64,000 bases of DNA from Gemmataceae bacterium (GTDB lineage: Bacteria > Planctomycetota > Planctomycetia > Gemmatales > Gemmataceae), in assembly GCA_022842245.1 (NCBI GenBank), contig JALHPZ010000015.1, forward strand, positions 1 to 64,000. Reading direction: 5' to 3'. The notes below the pieces were generated by a model, which was not told the origin of the DNA, ran no database searches, and was given only the letters and a program-made list of their open reading frames with translations. Shown here piece after piece: positions 52,964 through 61,895 of the stretch. The stretch's first letter is position 1. Every line of letters begins with the position of its first letter. The translations under genes and the position numbers were made by a program.

Positions 52964-55399
52964 TCAGGCGGACACCTTGACCAGCCGTACGGCACACTTC
53001 TTGTAGTCCGGCTCCTTGCTGAACGGGCAGTGGGCCTCCAGCGTCAGCCGGTTGATGAGCTTGGTCTCGTCGAAGAACGGCACGAACACGTGCCCCTTGG
53101 GGCACTTGCCGCGGCCGTCGATCCAGGCCGTCAGTTCGAGGGACCCGCGGCGGGTCTCCAGCCGCACCTTGTCGCCCGTCTTCACCCCGAGAGCCGCCGC
53201 GTCCTCCCGGGCGACCTCGACGTAGGCGGACGGCATAGCCCGCTTCAGTTGCGGCACCCGCCGGGTCATGGTGCCGGTGTGCCAGTGCTCCAGCACCCGG
53301 CCTGTGTCCAGCCAGAGCGGGTAGTCCTTGTCCGGCACCTCCGGCGGCGGCACGTACGGGCGGAACCAGATGAACGCCTTATCGTCGCCGGCGACGGAGT
53401 GATAGAACTGCACCCCTTTCCCCTTGGCGACGTACGGGTCGTACTCCTCCAGAAAGCGGTAGCGGGTCTCCTTCCAGGTGCCGTCCGGCTGCTTCACCAC
53501 CGGCCAGCGCAGCCCGCGCGCCTTTACCAACTCGGGGTACGGGGCCACGTCCTTATGCTTGATCTGGGTGAACGGGCGGTACTCCTCGAATAGTTTCTCG
53601 TCCACGTTCACGGTGCCGTAGTAGTTCTCCCACTTCCAGACCGGCACCTCCTGCCCCTTCGCGTCGGTCATGTGGAACAGGAACTTGCCGTCCGCGTCCT
53701 TCATGCCGGGGAAGCCGAGGTCGAACAGCTTGCGGGCGACGGCGATCGTCTGCCAGCAGTCGTCGCGGGCCTCGCCGGGCGGGTTCACCATCTTGAACCA
53801 TTGATGCGTCCGCCGCTCGGAGTTGCCGAACACTCCGTTTTTCTCCACCCACATGGCCGACGGCAGCACCAAGTCCGCGAGTTCGGTCGTCGCCGTCGGG
53901 TACACGTCGGACACGATGAGGAACTTGTTCGGCAACTTCGCCTTCGCGTCGAACAGCTTGTGGACGTTCGGCAAACTCTGACCGGGGTTCGTCACCTGTA
54001 CCCACATGGTGTCGATGTCGCCGCCCTGGTCGGACGCCGTGCAGAACTTCTCCCACATCTGCACGGTGTGGTAGCCAACCTTCGGGTTGATCCGTCCCGG
54101 CGGCAGGTGCCACAACTTCTCCGCCTTCGCCGCCTGGTCGGGTTTGTCCACCCGCAAGTCGCCGGGCAGGGCGTGCGACAGCGTGCCCACCTCCCGCACG
54201 GTGCCGCACGCGGACGGCTGGCCGGTGAGCGACTGCGGGCCGTCGCCCGGCCGCCCCCAGTGCCCGCTCAGCAGGTGGACGGCGTGGATCAGGTTGTTCA
54301 TGGCCGTGCCCTGCGTGTGCTGGTTCGGCCCCATGCACCACAGGCTGGCGATCTTTTTCGACCTGTCCGCGAACAGCTTGCCGAGCAGTTGCAGTTGCTC
54401 GACCGACAGCCCGCTCGTCTTCGCCACCGCCTCCGGCGTGTACTCGGCGACGAACTGTTTGTACTCGTCGAACGAGCACGGCTCGCCCATCAGCGTCTGC
54501 GGGTCGCCCGGCTTCTTCCATGGCTTGCGGAAGGTGCAGTGCTTGTCGACGAAGTCGGTCGCCACCGCGTTCGCGGCGATCACTTGCTGGGCGATGCAGT
54601 TGGCGATGGACAGGTCCGACTGCGGTTGAAAAACGAGGACGTGATCGGCCCGCTCGCTGGTGCGGGTGTGCCGGGTGGTGAGGTCGATGAGCGTGATCTT
54701 GTCGCCCTTCAGCTTGCGGTCGATGAACCGGCTGAACAGCACCGGGTGCATCTCGGCGAAGTTGTTCCCCCACAAAATCAGCACGTCGCACTGGTCCAGG
54801 TCGTCGTAGCAGTTGTACGGCTCGTCGACGCCGTAGGTGCTGATGTACCCGGTGACGGCCGACGCCATGCACAGGCGGGCGTTCGGGTCGATGTGGTTGT
54901 TGCTCAGCCCGCCCTTCATGAACTTGTTCGCGGCGTAGCCTTCCGGGATCGTCCACTGGCCCGACCCGTAGAAGGCGAACTTCTGCGGGGCGACGGCGAT
55001 CCGCTTGGCGATCACCTCGATCGCTTCGTCCCAAGTGATCGGCTCCAGCTTGCCGTTCTTGCGGAGCATGGGCGTGGTCAGCCGTTCCGGGCCGTACAGG
55101 ATGTGCCCGACGTGATACCCCTTCACGCACAGCAGACCCTTGTTCACCTCCGCCTGGCGGTCGCCGCTCACGGCCACCACCTTGCCGTCCTTGACCCCCA
55201 CCTGCACATGGCAGCCGGTGCCGCAGAACCGGCACGGGGCCTTGTCCCACTTGACGCCGGGAAGCACGGGCAGTTCCAGCCCGCCCGGCGGCTTCGGCGG
55301 GTCGGCGGGAGTCGCCGGACGCCCCTGGAGGACCGAGGCCGCGGCCGTCATCGCCGCCGAGCGGATGAACTGGCGGCGGGTCGATTCAAGGACCGTCAT
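52964..55399 (-). CDS. napA: Periplasmic nitrate reductase catalytic subunit
   Basis: 811 residues, normal NapA length. The N-terminus STRRQFIRSAAMTAAASVL is a twin-arginine signal. The [4Fe-4S] cluster ligands are Cys56, Cys59, Cys63 and Cys91 (CRFCGTGC ... GLLC). Cys177 in DPNARLCMASAV is the expected molybdenum ligand, and CDVLILWGNNFAEMHP and GMGPNQHTQG-like segments bind the two molybdopterin guanine dinucleotides. It reduces nitrate to nitrite in the periplasm. The start overlaps the end of napD by 14 bases. No napC, napG or napH is present; the divergent NrfCD-like genes probably supply quinol electrons. Confidence 0.93.
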   Translation of the reverse strand: MTVLESTRRQFIRSAAMTAAASVLQGRPATPADPPKPPGGLELPVLPGVKWDKAPCRFCGTGCHVQVGVKDGKVVAVSGDRQAEVNKGLLCVKGYHVGHILYGPERLTTPMLRKNGKLEPITWDEAIEVIAKRIAVAPQKFAFYGSGQWTIPEGYAANKFMKGGLSNNHIDPNARLCMASAVTGYISTYGVDEPYNCYDDLDQCDVLILWGNNFAEMHPVLFSRFIDRKLKGDKITLIDLTTRHTRTSERADHVLVFQPQSDLSIANCIAQQVIAANAVATDFVDKHCTFRKPWKKPGDPQTLMGEPCSFDEYKQFVAEYTPEAVAKTSGLSVEQLQLLGKLFADRSKKIASLWCMGPNQHTQGTAMNNLIHAVHLLSGHWGRPGDGPQSLTGQPSACGTVREVGTLSHALPGDLRVDKPDQAAKAEKLWHLPPGRINPKVGYHTVQMWEKFCTASDQGGDIDTMWVQVTNPGQSLPNVHKLFDAKAKLPNKFLIVSDVYPTATTELADLVLPSAMWVEKNGVFGNSERRTHQWFKMVNPPGEARDDCWQTIAVARKLFDLGFPGMKDADGKFLFHMTDAKGQEVPVWKWENYYGTVNVDEKLFEEYRPFTQIKHKDVAPYPELVKARGLRWPVVKQPDGTWKETRYRFLEEYDPYVAKGKGVQFYHSVAGDDKAFIWFRPYVPPPEVPDKDYPLWLDTGRVLEHWHTGTMTRRVPQLKRAMPSAYVEVAREDAAALGVKTGDKVRLETRRGSLELTAWIDGRGKCPKGHVFVPFFDETKLINRLTLEAHCPFSKEPDYKKCAVRLVKVSA

Positions 55400-55649
55400 G
55401 GGTCACCTCCTGCTCAGCCACGTCCCAGTGGACGAACACCACCTCGACGCCGACCACCCCCGGCACTGCCGCCGCCCGGTCGTGCCAGTCGTGAGCGGCC
55501 TTCGGGCCGGTCGCTTCCAGCACGGCCGCCCGGAACGGCCCCCGCACCTCTCCGAACGTAATCGAACCGGACGCGGCCAGCTCACGAAGCGCTGCAGCGG
55601 CCTGTGGCGGGTCGTCGGACAGGGTGATGACCAATCCGCTGGTGTGCAC
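55386..55649 (-). CDS. napD: NapD-type chaperone
   Basis: 87 residues. I start at GTG 55649, which has GGAGG 6 bases upstream and gives the typical opening VHTSGLVITLSDDP; the frame is open further but without support. NapD-fold features are the two beta-alpha-beta units with ELAASGSITFGEVRG and VVGVEVVFVHWDVAEQE. NapD binds the Tat signal of NapA and checks cofactor loading before export, and the overlap of its gene with napA fits. A run of nine C (minus strand) lies immediately before its ribosome binding site. Confidence 0.85.
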   Translation of the reverse strand: MHTSGLVITLSDDPPQAAAALRELAASGSITFGEVRGPFRAAVLEATGPKAAHDWHDRAAAVPGVVGVEVVFVHWDVAEQEVTHDGP

Positions 55650-55787
55650 GACGGACCTCCGGGGGGGGGCGACGGGGGTACTGTACCGGCTGCCGTGGAG
55701 CAATCAAGAATAAAAGAGTTGTAGTTCTTGAATTATCCCGTAACGGCCGGTACTGTATCGGCGTCGCACTCGCGGAGGGTCCTGACG
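55650..55787. promoter_or_regulatory. Divergent nap promoter region with an inverted repeat
   Basis: This 138-base gap separates napD (leftward) from the tetraheme cytochrome gene (rightward). It is AT-rich at its centre. TCAAGAA (55704-55710) and TTCTTGA (55725-55731) form a 7-bp inverted repeat with 21-base centre spacing, two helical turns. AGAATAAAAGA (55707-55717) overlaps the left arm and recurs in the hcp promoter. A nine-G tract occupies 55661-55669, next to the napD ribosome binding site. An Rrf2 or FNR/CRP-type regulator could bind here; this is inference. Confidence 0.55.
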
Positions 55788-56393
55788 GTGCCGCACGCCG
55801 TTCGCCAGTTCTGGCTACTCACCCTGTTCGCCGCCCTGTCGGCCGGGTGCGGGGGTTCCGCCCCCCCGGCGGCCGACCGCGGCGTGTCCGCCGCCCCCGG
55901 AGTTCGTCACCCGGTCGTGGTCCGCACCCCGCTCGGCCCGCCCGGTGTGCCGACCGGCACGTTCGACGAAAAGGGACGGCCGGTGACGGTCGCGTGTGCC
56001 ACCTGCCACACCACCAAACCGGCCAACGCGGACGCGAAACTCGGCACCCCGCTGATCCAGTTCCACCAGGGGCTGGTCGGCAAGCACGGCATCCTGAGCT
56101 GCACGTCCTGTCACAACCCGGCCGACGGGTACGCCTCGCTCCGGCTGGCGGACGGCAAGGGCGTGCCGTACTCGCAGGTGATGACGCTTTGTGCCCAGTG
56201 CCACGGGCCGCAGTACCGCGACTACCAGCACGGCGCACACGGCGGCATGACCGGCCACTGGGATCTTTCCCAGGGCGGCCGCTCGCGCCTCAACTGCATC
56301 GATTGCCACGATTCTCATACGCCTAAGTATCCGACCGTTTCACCGGCGCCTGGCCCGAACGATCGTTTCCAAACTGGAGGAGGCCATGAGTGA
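55788..56393 (+). CDS. Tetraheme c-type cytochrome lipoprotein
   Basis: 201 residues from GTG 55788, preceded by GGAGG at about 8 bases. The signal ends in a lipobox LSAGC with Cys21, so the protein should be lipid-anchored. Four C-x-x-C-H haem sites start at 70 (CATCH), 105 (CTSCH), 135 (CAQCH) and 170 (CIDCH), with the final one in NCIDCHDSHTPKYP. The layout resembles small NrfB/ferredoxin-linked cytochromes. Its gene overlaps the start of the ferredoxin gene, so the two products probably work as one electron path between the NrfD-type quinol dehydrogenase and NapB/NapA. Confidence 0.85.
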   Translation: MPHAVRQFWLLTLFAALSAGCGGSAPPAADRGVSAAPGVRHPVVVRTPLGPPGVPTGTFDEKGRPVTVACATCHTTKPANADAKLGTPLIQFHQGLVGKHGILSCTSCHNPADGYASLRLADGKGVPYSQVMTLCAQCHGPQYRDYQHGAHGGMTGHWDLSQGGRSRLNCIDCHDSHTPKYPTVSPAPGPNDRFQTGGGHE

Positions 56394-57321
56394 GCGAAAG
56401 AAGTTGTCTCTTCCCGTTCTCGGCGAGGTGGACCGGCGGACGGCGGTGAAGGCCGGGGCGGCGACGCTCGGGCTCGCCGCATGGGCGGCCGCGATCAGGC
56501 CCTGGTTCGAGTGGACGGCGGAATTGAATGCCGACGAAGTCCTTCAAAAGCACTACCGGGAACTGACGCCGGAGCAGTTGCAGGTCATCCTGAACAAGTT
56601 GACCGACGAGGCCCGCAAGCAGTCCGGCAAGCCGGCCGTGGTGAAGGATCACAAACCGATCCCTGGCGTGTCGTTCGCCTACGCCCTGAACCTGAGCATT
56701 TGCATCGGCTGCCGGAAGTGCGCCGAAGCGTGCCACGTCGAGAACAACCACGACCGGCCGAGCCACCAGAGCTACATCCGCGTGTTCGAGATGCAGAAGG
56801 GGGGCATCGACTTCGAGAAGGGGAACGCCACCTACGACCATCCGGTGCCGGCGAAAGACAAGTACTACATGCCGGTGCAGTGCCAGCAGTGCGAGAACCC
56901 GCCGTGTGTGAAGGCGTGCCCGATCGAGGCGACCTGGCAGGAGTCCGATGGCATCGTGGTGGTGGATTACAACTGGTGCATCGGTTGCCGGTATTGCGAA
57001 GCGGCGTGCCCGTACCACGCCCGGCGATTCAACTGGGAAAAGCCGCAGATTCCCGCGAACGAAATCAATCCGAACCAAAGCTACCTGAGCAACCGCGTGC
57101 GCCCGCAGGGGGTGATGGAGAAGTGCACGTTCTGCCTGCACCGCACTCGGGAGGGGAAGTTGCCGGCGTGCCTGGAGGCGTGTCCGACGGGAGCCCGTGT
57201 GTTCGGCAACGTCCTCGACCCCGACAGCGAGATCCGCTGGGTGCTAGAGAACAAGCGCGTGTTCGTGCTGAAGGAAGAACTCGGGACGAAGCCGCGGTTT
57301 TACTACTTCTTCGACAAGTGA
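56386..57321 (+). CDS. Four-cluster ferredoxin subunit (NrfC/DmsB type)
   Basis: 311 residues, ATG 56386 directly after GGAGGAGG and overlapping the previous stop by 8 bases. A Tat-like segment (DRRTAVKAGAATLGLAAWAAA) lies at 16-36. Four cysteine groups bind [4Fe-4S] clusters: C106/109/112/116, C166/169/174/178, C198/201/204/208 and C247/250/262/266. This is the layout of NrfC, PsrB and DmsB electron-transfer subunits, placed on the periplasmic side by the signal. It should take electrons from the membrane subunit encoded next and hand them to the cytochromes. The gap to the next gene is 10 bases. Confidence 0.9.
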   Translation: MSERKKLSLPVLGEVDRRTAVKAGAATLGLAAWAAAIRPWFEWTAELNADEVLQKHYRELTPEQLQVILNKLTDEARKQSGKPAVVKDHKPIPGVSFAYALNLSICIGCRKCAEACHVENNHDRPSHQSYIRVFEMQKGGIDFEKGNATYDHPVPAKDKYYMPVQCQQCENPPCVKACPIEATWQESDGIVVVDYNWCIGCRYCEAACPYHARRFNWEKPQIPANEINPNQSYLSNRVRPQGVMEKCTFCLHRTREGKLPACLEACPTGARVFGNVLDPDSEIRWVLENKRVFVLKEELGTKPRFYYFFDK

Positions 57322-57331
57322 GCGGTCCGCC

Positions 57332-58582
57332 ATGAAGTCCGCAGGCGTCACGAGCTACTATCGCTTCCTCCGCCATTCCTTCGGCGTGGCGACCGACGGC
57401 GGCTGGCTGTTCTACGCTTGGATGCTGGTGCTCACCGCGATCGCGCTCGTCGGCGCGAACGCTTGGGCGGTGCAGGTGCGCGACGGCATGATCCGCACCA
57501 ACATGACCGACCACGTGAGCTGGGGTCTGTACATCGCCAACTTCACCTTCTGCGTCGGGCTGGCCGCCGGCGGGGTGATGATGGTCATCCCGGCGTACCT
57601 CTACCGCGACCACGACATGCACGAGGTGGTGATCGTCGGCGAGGAGCTGGCCATCGCCGCCATCATCATGAGCACGCTCAGCGTCGTCGTGGACCTCGGC
57701 CGACCGGATCGCTTCTGGCATCTGATCCCCGGCATCGGCAAATTCAACTGGCCCATGTCCATGCTGACGTGGGACATCATCGTCCTGAACGGCTACCTGC
57801 TCATCAACCTGCACGTGGTCGGTTACCTGCTCTACACGCGGTTCCGGGGCGCCGAGCCGAACCCGAAGTGGTACGTGCCGTTCGTGCTGCTGTCGATCGT
57901 ATGGGCGATCAGCATCCACACGGTCACGGCGTTTCTGTACTGCGGTCTCGGCGGTCGACCATTCTGGAACACGGCTCTGCTGGCCCCGCGGTTCCTGGCC
58001 AGTGCATTCGTCTCGGGGCCGGCGTTCATCCTCCTCGTGCTGCGCGTCGTCCGCGTGGGCACCGATCTGCCGATGAACCCCGGCCCGGCGCGGTTGCTCG
58101 TGCAGATCATCCGCGTCGCCGCCGTCGTAAACCTCCTCATGCTGGTTTCGGAACTGTTCACGCTCTTCTACGCCGGCGGTGCGCACCTCGCCTCGGCCCG
58201 TTATCTCTTCTTCGGCGACCACGGCAAGAACGGCCTGGTGCCGTGGATCTGGTCGGCGATCGCCCTCAACCTCGTGGGCACCGGCCTGTTCTTCACGCCG
58301 GCCGCCCTGGAACGAGGCTGGACGCGGGTCGTCGCGTGCGGGATGGTGATCGTCGGCATCTGGATCGAGAAGGGAATGGGTCTCATCATCCCCGGCTTCA
58401 TCCCGTCCACCCTGCACGAGGTGGTCGAGTACGCCCCGAGCCTGACCGAGTGGAAGGTGACGGCCGGCATCTGGGCGTTCGGGCTGCTGTTGCTGACCGC
58501 CATGTTGAAGGTGTGCGTGGCGGTGTTTACGAATCAAATGTCCGCAAACGCCGAACCCCCGCCGGACGCGAGAACCGCATGA
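57332..58582 (+). CDS. NrfD/PsrC-type membrane quinol dehydrogenase subunit
   Basis: 416 residues with about nine hydrophobic helices (for example GWLFYAWMLVLTAIALVGAN; YIANFTFCVGLAAGGVMMVI; ELAIAAIIMSTLSVVVDLGR; IWSAIALNLVGTGLFFTPAA). The blocks SWGLYIANFTFCVGLAAGG and LGRPDRFWHLIPGIGKFNWP are hallmarks of the NrfD family, which oxidises quinol and passes electrons to an NrfC-like ferredoxin. In this cluster it would substitute for NapC or NapGH as the quinol entry point for nitrate reduction. Its stop overlaps the next gene as ATGA (58579-58582). Confidence 0.9.
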   Translation: MKSAGVTSYYRFLRHSFGVATDGGWLFYAWMLVLTAIALVGANAWAVQVRDGMIRTNMTDHVSWGLYIANFTFCVGLAAGGVMMVIPAYLYRDHDMHEVVIVGEELAIAAIIMSTLSVVVDLGRPDRFWHLIPGIGKFNWPMSMLTWDIIVLNGYLLINLHVVGYLLYTRFRGAEPNPKWYVPFVLLSIVWAISIHTVTAFLYCGLGGRPFWNTALLAPRFLASAFVSGPAFILLVLRVVRVGTDLPMNPGPARLLVQIIRVAAVVNLLMLVSELFTLFYAGGAHLASARYLFFGDHGKNGLVPWIWSAIALNLVGTGLFFTPAALERGWTRVVACGMVIVGIWIEKGMGLIIPGFIPSTLHEVVEYAPSLTEWKVTAGIWAFGLLLLTAMLKVCVAVFTNQMSANAEPPPDARTA

Positions 58583-59091
58583 CGCCTTACGGCAAGACCG
58601 CTCAAACCGCCATCGCCGCCGTCAGTCGGCTGGCCGAAGTGTACGACCCGGCCAGGCTGGTGAAGCTGAACTCGGCCGACATCGCCGAGAATCGACTCCT
58701 GCCAAAACCGGTGGTGGCGAAGGTGCTTACCATCCTGTCGCAGGCCGGGATCGTGAACGGCTCGCCCGGCCCCGGCGGCGGCTACTGGCTGGCCCGCCCG
58801 CCGGAAGGGGTGACGCTGTACGACGTGGTGGCCCTGTTCGAGCGGCAGGACCAGAACGTCAGTTGCCCGTTCGGCCCGGAGTACTGCGGCACCGGCCCGC
58901 ACTGCCCACTGCACTTCGATATGCTCAAGGTGCGGGAGCAGATGGTGACGTTCCTCAAGACCAGCACGTTCGCCCGGTTCGTCGGCTGGACCCCGCCCGC
59001 CGCTCCCGCCGCCCCGCCGGCCAAGGCAGGCAAGCGGTCGCTCAACGTCCTACCCAAGGCCTTAACCCGTTCGGCCGGAGGGCCACCGTGA
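58579..59091 (+). CDS. Rrf2-family Fe-S transcription regulator
   Basis: 170 residues. The N-terminal winged helix (AQTAIAAVSRLAEVYDPARL; PKPVVAKVLTILSQAGIVNG; GPGGGYWLARPPEGVTLYDV) is typical Rrf2. Three cysteines, Cys96, Cys103 and Cys109 (C-x6-C-x5-C in CPFGPEYCGTGPHC), match the cluster ligands of NsrR/IscR/RirA-type members, so it likely senses NO, oxygen or Fe-S status. About 40 C-terminal residues are Pro/Ala-rich. It is translationally coupled to the NrfD gene (ATGA) and to the phosphatase gene (GTGA). The AGAATAAAAGA motif before nap and hcp is a candidate operator. Confidence 0.9.
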   Translation: MTPYGKTAQTAIAAVSRLAEVYDPARLVKLNSADIAENRLLPKPVVAKVLTILSQAGIVNGSPGPGGGYWLARPPEGVTLYDVVALFERQDQNVSCPFGPEYCGTGPHCPLHFDMLKVREQMVTFLKTSTFARFVGWTPPAAPAAPPAKAGKRSLNVLPKALTRSAGGPP

Positions 59092-59966
59092 CGACGCCCG
59101 CGTCCGCACCCGCCCCGGTCGAACCGCCACCGCTGGCGGTGCGGAGCTACGGGCTGAGTCACCCCGGTCGGGTACGGCCGAATAACGAGGACGTGTTCGT
59201 GGTGGGCGAACTGGCTCGCACGCTGATCATCCGCTACACCAACGTGCCGCAGCCGGACGAGACCCACAGCCGCCACCGCGGGCACGTGTTCCTGGTGGCC
59301 GACGGGGTCGGCGGGCACGCCGCCGGGGAGGTGGCCAGCCGCCTCGGCACCGACTCTGTCGAGCAGTTCCTACTGAACACCTTCCGCCGCCTCGCCGCCC
59401 CGTCCGCCGACGGGCAAGACGCCCTGAGGGAGTAGCAAACCGCCCTGCGGGCGGCCGACGCCCGGCTGTTCGACGAGGCCGGGCGGCACCCCGCGTGGCG
59501 GGGCATGGGGACGACCCTCACGATGGCGGTCGTCTCCGGCCGGCGGCTGTTCGTCGCCCACGCGGGCGACAGCCGTTGCTATCTGTACTCCGGCGGCACC
59601 CTCCGACAATTGACGACCGACCACACGCTCGCCGCCGAGATGGCACAATCCGGACTGATCTCCCCAGGTCAGAAGGCCCACCACCCGTGGCGGCACGTGG
59701 TGACCAACCTGCTCGGCGGATCGGAACTGGGCGTCCGGGCGGAGGTCCACCTGCTCGACCTGCACCCCGGTGACGTGCTGGTGCTGTGTACCGACGGCCT
59801 GACGGACATGGTGCCGGACGAGACGATCGCGGCGGTCCTGGCCGAGGAAGCCGACCCGGAAGCGGCGTGCCAGCGGTTGATCGACGAGGCGAACCTGAAC
59901 GGCGGCGAGGACAACGCCACGGTCGTCCTCGCCCGGTTCGACTCCCCTGATGATCACCAGCGGTAG
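59088..59966 (+). pseudogene. PP2C-type Ser/Thr phosphatase interrupted by an in-frame TAG
   Basis: Starting at GTG 59088 (GTGA overlap with the regulator's stop), 115 codons lead to TAG at 59433-59435. The same frame then continues without any shift to TAG 59964-59966, for 291 residues including the interrupted codon. Every PP2C metal/catalytic motif is intact on the two sides: RPNNEDVF and VADGVGGHAAGE before the stop; GMGTTLTMAVV, AHAGDSRCYLY, CTDGLTDMV and GEDNATVV after it. The lesion is thus one base (for instance CAG or GAG to TAG), recent, suppressed, or a sequencing error. A functional enzyme would reverse Ser/Thr phosphorylation, but no kinase is in this cluster. Confidence 0.85.
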
Positions 59967-61633
59967 CTCGTCTGGATGAAGAACTGGCCGGCGTTGGGGG
60001 CGGCGTTCGGCCCGGCGGTGTTCCTGAGGAAGTCCCCACCCCACAGGTGTGAGTACCCGGCCAGCACGTCGATCTGCTTGCTGACGTGGAAGTTCAACAC
60101 CACATCCAACTCCTGACCGATCTCCGCACCGGCCCGGCCGGTCGGGTCACGCCGGATGGCGTTCCCCGCCGCGTTGTAGAGGGCGTCCCGGCGGTTCGCC
60201 AGGTAGAAGCTGTGCCCCTGCACCCACACCGTCAGCCACTTGACCGGATACAGGTACAGGTGGGCGTTCACGTCGTGGACGTTCTGCCGGCCCACCTGGT
60301 CGATCCATCCCAGGTAGTAGTGGCCGAACGGGAAGAGCTGGTTAGACGTATGCACCGTGCGGCCGGTGCCGCCGCTGGCGTAGTCGTAATACATCCAAAC
60401 CGTCGGGTTCCACGGCAAGCCTTTCATGTGGTAGCCCAAGCCAGCGGTGGCCATGCCGGCCACCACGTTCCGTCGGTCGTCGGTGCCGAGTTGCATTGCC
60501 CCTTCGAAGTCGTAAAGCACGTTCTCATTGCACCCCACCCCCTGCCCGGCCAGCCGCCCGCCGAACGTGTGTCGGGTGAACGGTGCCCGCGTCAGCCCCT
60601 GCTGCACCGTGCGGTTCGTGTTGTCGAGCATAAGGTAGTAGGCGTCGATGGCGTGCTGCTTGTCGAAGCGGTGAGTCACCCACACCCCGGCGAAGTTCTG
60701 GTTGTTGTCCACCGAGTCCAGGCGGCCGGCGTTCGGCACCACCGGCTGCACCCAGAACAGGTCCACGTCCGTCTTCTCGGTGGTGCGAAACAGGCGGGCC
60801 CCCTGGAAGGTGCGGCGGGTGTTCGCCCAGTCGAGCGGGGAGACGAGCCGCTGCGAGCCGAGCAGGAACTCCTGTCGGCCGACGCGGGCGTACACCGGGG
60901 CGTCGCCTAGCGTCAGCAGCTTGGCGTCGAAGAAAAGGTTTTGGAAGTCGGCATAGTTCTCGTCGATGGCCAGCGGGCGGAGGTCTTCGTACCCGGACGA
61001 GGCGAAGACGCCCTCGGCGAACAGGCGGAAGTCGTCGCGGAACCACAGGTCGCCGTACACCCGCGTGCGGTTCAGTAGGTAGTCGTTGTTGGCCTGTGTC
61101 AGCCGCGAGTTGTACTCGCTCTGATACCGCAAGCGGTAGTCCCCGCCGGTAGTGAACAGCCAGTCGTCGCCCAGCCGCACCCGCTTGAGCGGGTCGAAGA
61201 AGTCGTGCTCGGTGTTCTTCGGGTCGTCCAGGTAGGCGAAGTTGTCCACGTCGAAGAAGGACGGCTGGATGAGGCCGAACCGCGGGTACGGGTGCTTAGG
61301 CGGGGCCTTCGCCTCGCACCCGCGGACCAGGTCGACCACCGAGTAGTAGCCCGGGCCGGTGGGCAGTACCGGGAAGTTGCCCGGTCGTGGGAACGGCCGA
61401 ACGCGGGGGACCTTTTTCCAATCAACACTCGAGTCAGAACAAGCAAGGCAGGCGGCCGGTTTCGCAGTCGCCACCGCTTGGGACAGCGCTGCGAGTGTGT
61501 CGAGGGGGATCACGGGTGCCGGTACACCCGTGTGCGAGAGCGTGGCCGTGCGTGGTGTAGCTGGAGGTTGAGCGGAGGCTGTGGCAGCCACCGTCAAACC
61601 GACACCGGCCAGGAATCGGGCGAGTCGTGACAT
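59954..61633 (-). CDS. Alginate-export-family outer-membrane beta-barrel
   Basis: 559 residues from ATG 61633, with signal peptide MSRLARFLAGVGLTVAATASA. The body is rich in alternating aromatic/polar strands such as DDWLFTTGGDYRLRYQSEYN, RTRVYGDLWFRDDFRLFAEG, YARVGRQEFLLGSQRLVSPL and DVNAHLYLYPVKWLTVWVQG. It ends with FFIQTSYRW, the C-terminal aromatic expected of an outer-membrane protein. This is the alginate_exp (AlgE-like) fold; in a nitrate-reduction cluster it is more likely a porin for small anions than an alginate exporter. It converges on the phosphatase gene with a 13-base overlap. Confidence 0.82.
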   Translation of the reverse strand: MSRLARFLAGVGLTVAATASAQPPATPRTATLSHTGVPAPVIPLDTLAALSQAVATAKPAACLACSDSSVDWKKVPRVRPFPRPGNFPVLPTGPGYYSVVDLVRGCEAKAPPKHPYPRFGLIQPSFFDVDNFAYLDDPKNTEHDFFDPLKRVRLGDDWLFTTGGDYRLRYQSEYNSRLTQANNDYLLNRTRVYGDLWFRDDFRLFAEGVFASSGYEDLRPLAIDENYADFQNLFFDAKLLTLGDAPVYARVGRQEFLLGSQRLVSPLDWANTRRTFQGARLFRTTEKTDVDLFWVQPVVPNAGRLDSVDNNQNFAGVWVTHRFDKQHAIDAYYLMLDNTNRTVQQGLTRAPFTRHTFGGRLAGQGVGCNENVLYDFEGAMQLGTDDRRNVVAGMATAGLGYHMKGLPWNPTVWMYYDYASGGTGRTVHTSNQLFPFGHYYLGWIDQVGRQNVHDVNAHLYLYPVKWLTVWVQGHSFYLANRRDALYNAAGNAIRRDPTGRAGAEIGQELDVVLNFHVSKQIDVLAGYSHLWGGDFLRNTAGPNAAPNAGQFFIQTSYRW

Positions 61634-61895
61634 CCGTGTCACTCCGGGGGAGGACGGCGGCCAGAACTCGTCGGCGACTGGCCCAGCTCTGCGAGATCTA
61701 TCGGCCGGCACCGTCGTCAGCTTCTCAATCACCCGTTCCCGGAATCAGCCTCGCGAAAGGTCGATTCGGAAGGACCAGCGTACTCGCCACAACCGGCAGA
61801 AGTTCACGCGAGTGGAACCACGGTTGGGACTCGGCTGGCACCGTGTATACGTGTGGTGGAAAAAGCAGTGAGCCGCCGACGCGCGGCGGCAGACG

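Noticed and set aside
53672..55561. Plus-strand frame of about 630 codons opposite napA
   Set aside because: Antisense of napA with no family match; napA motifs settle the strand.
57065..58537. Minus-strand frame of about 490 codons opposite the NrfD gene
   Set aside because: Highly charged His/Asp/Arg product is the typical antisense of a membrane protein gene.
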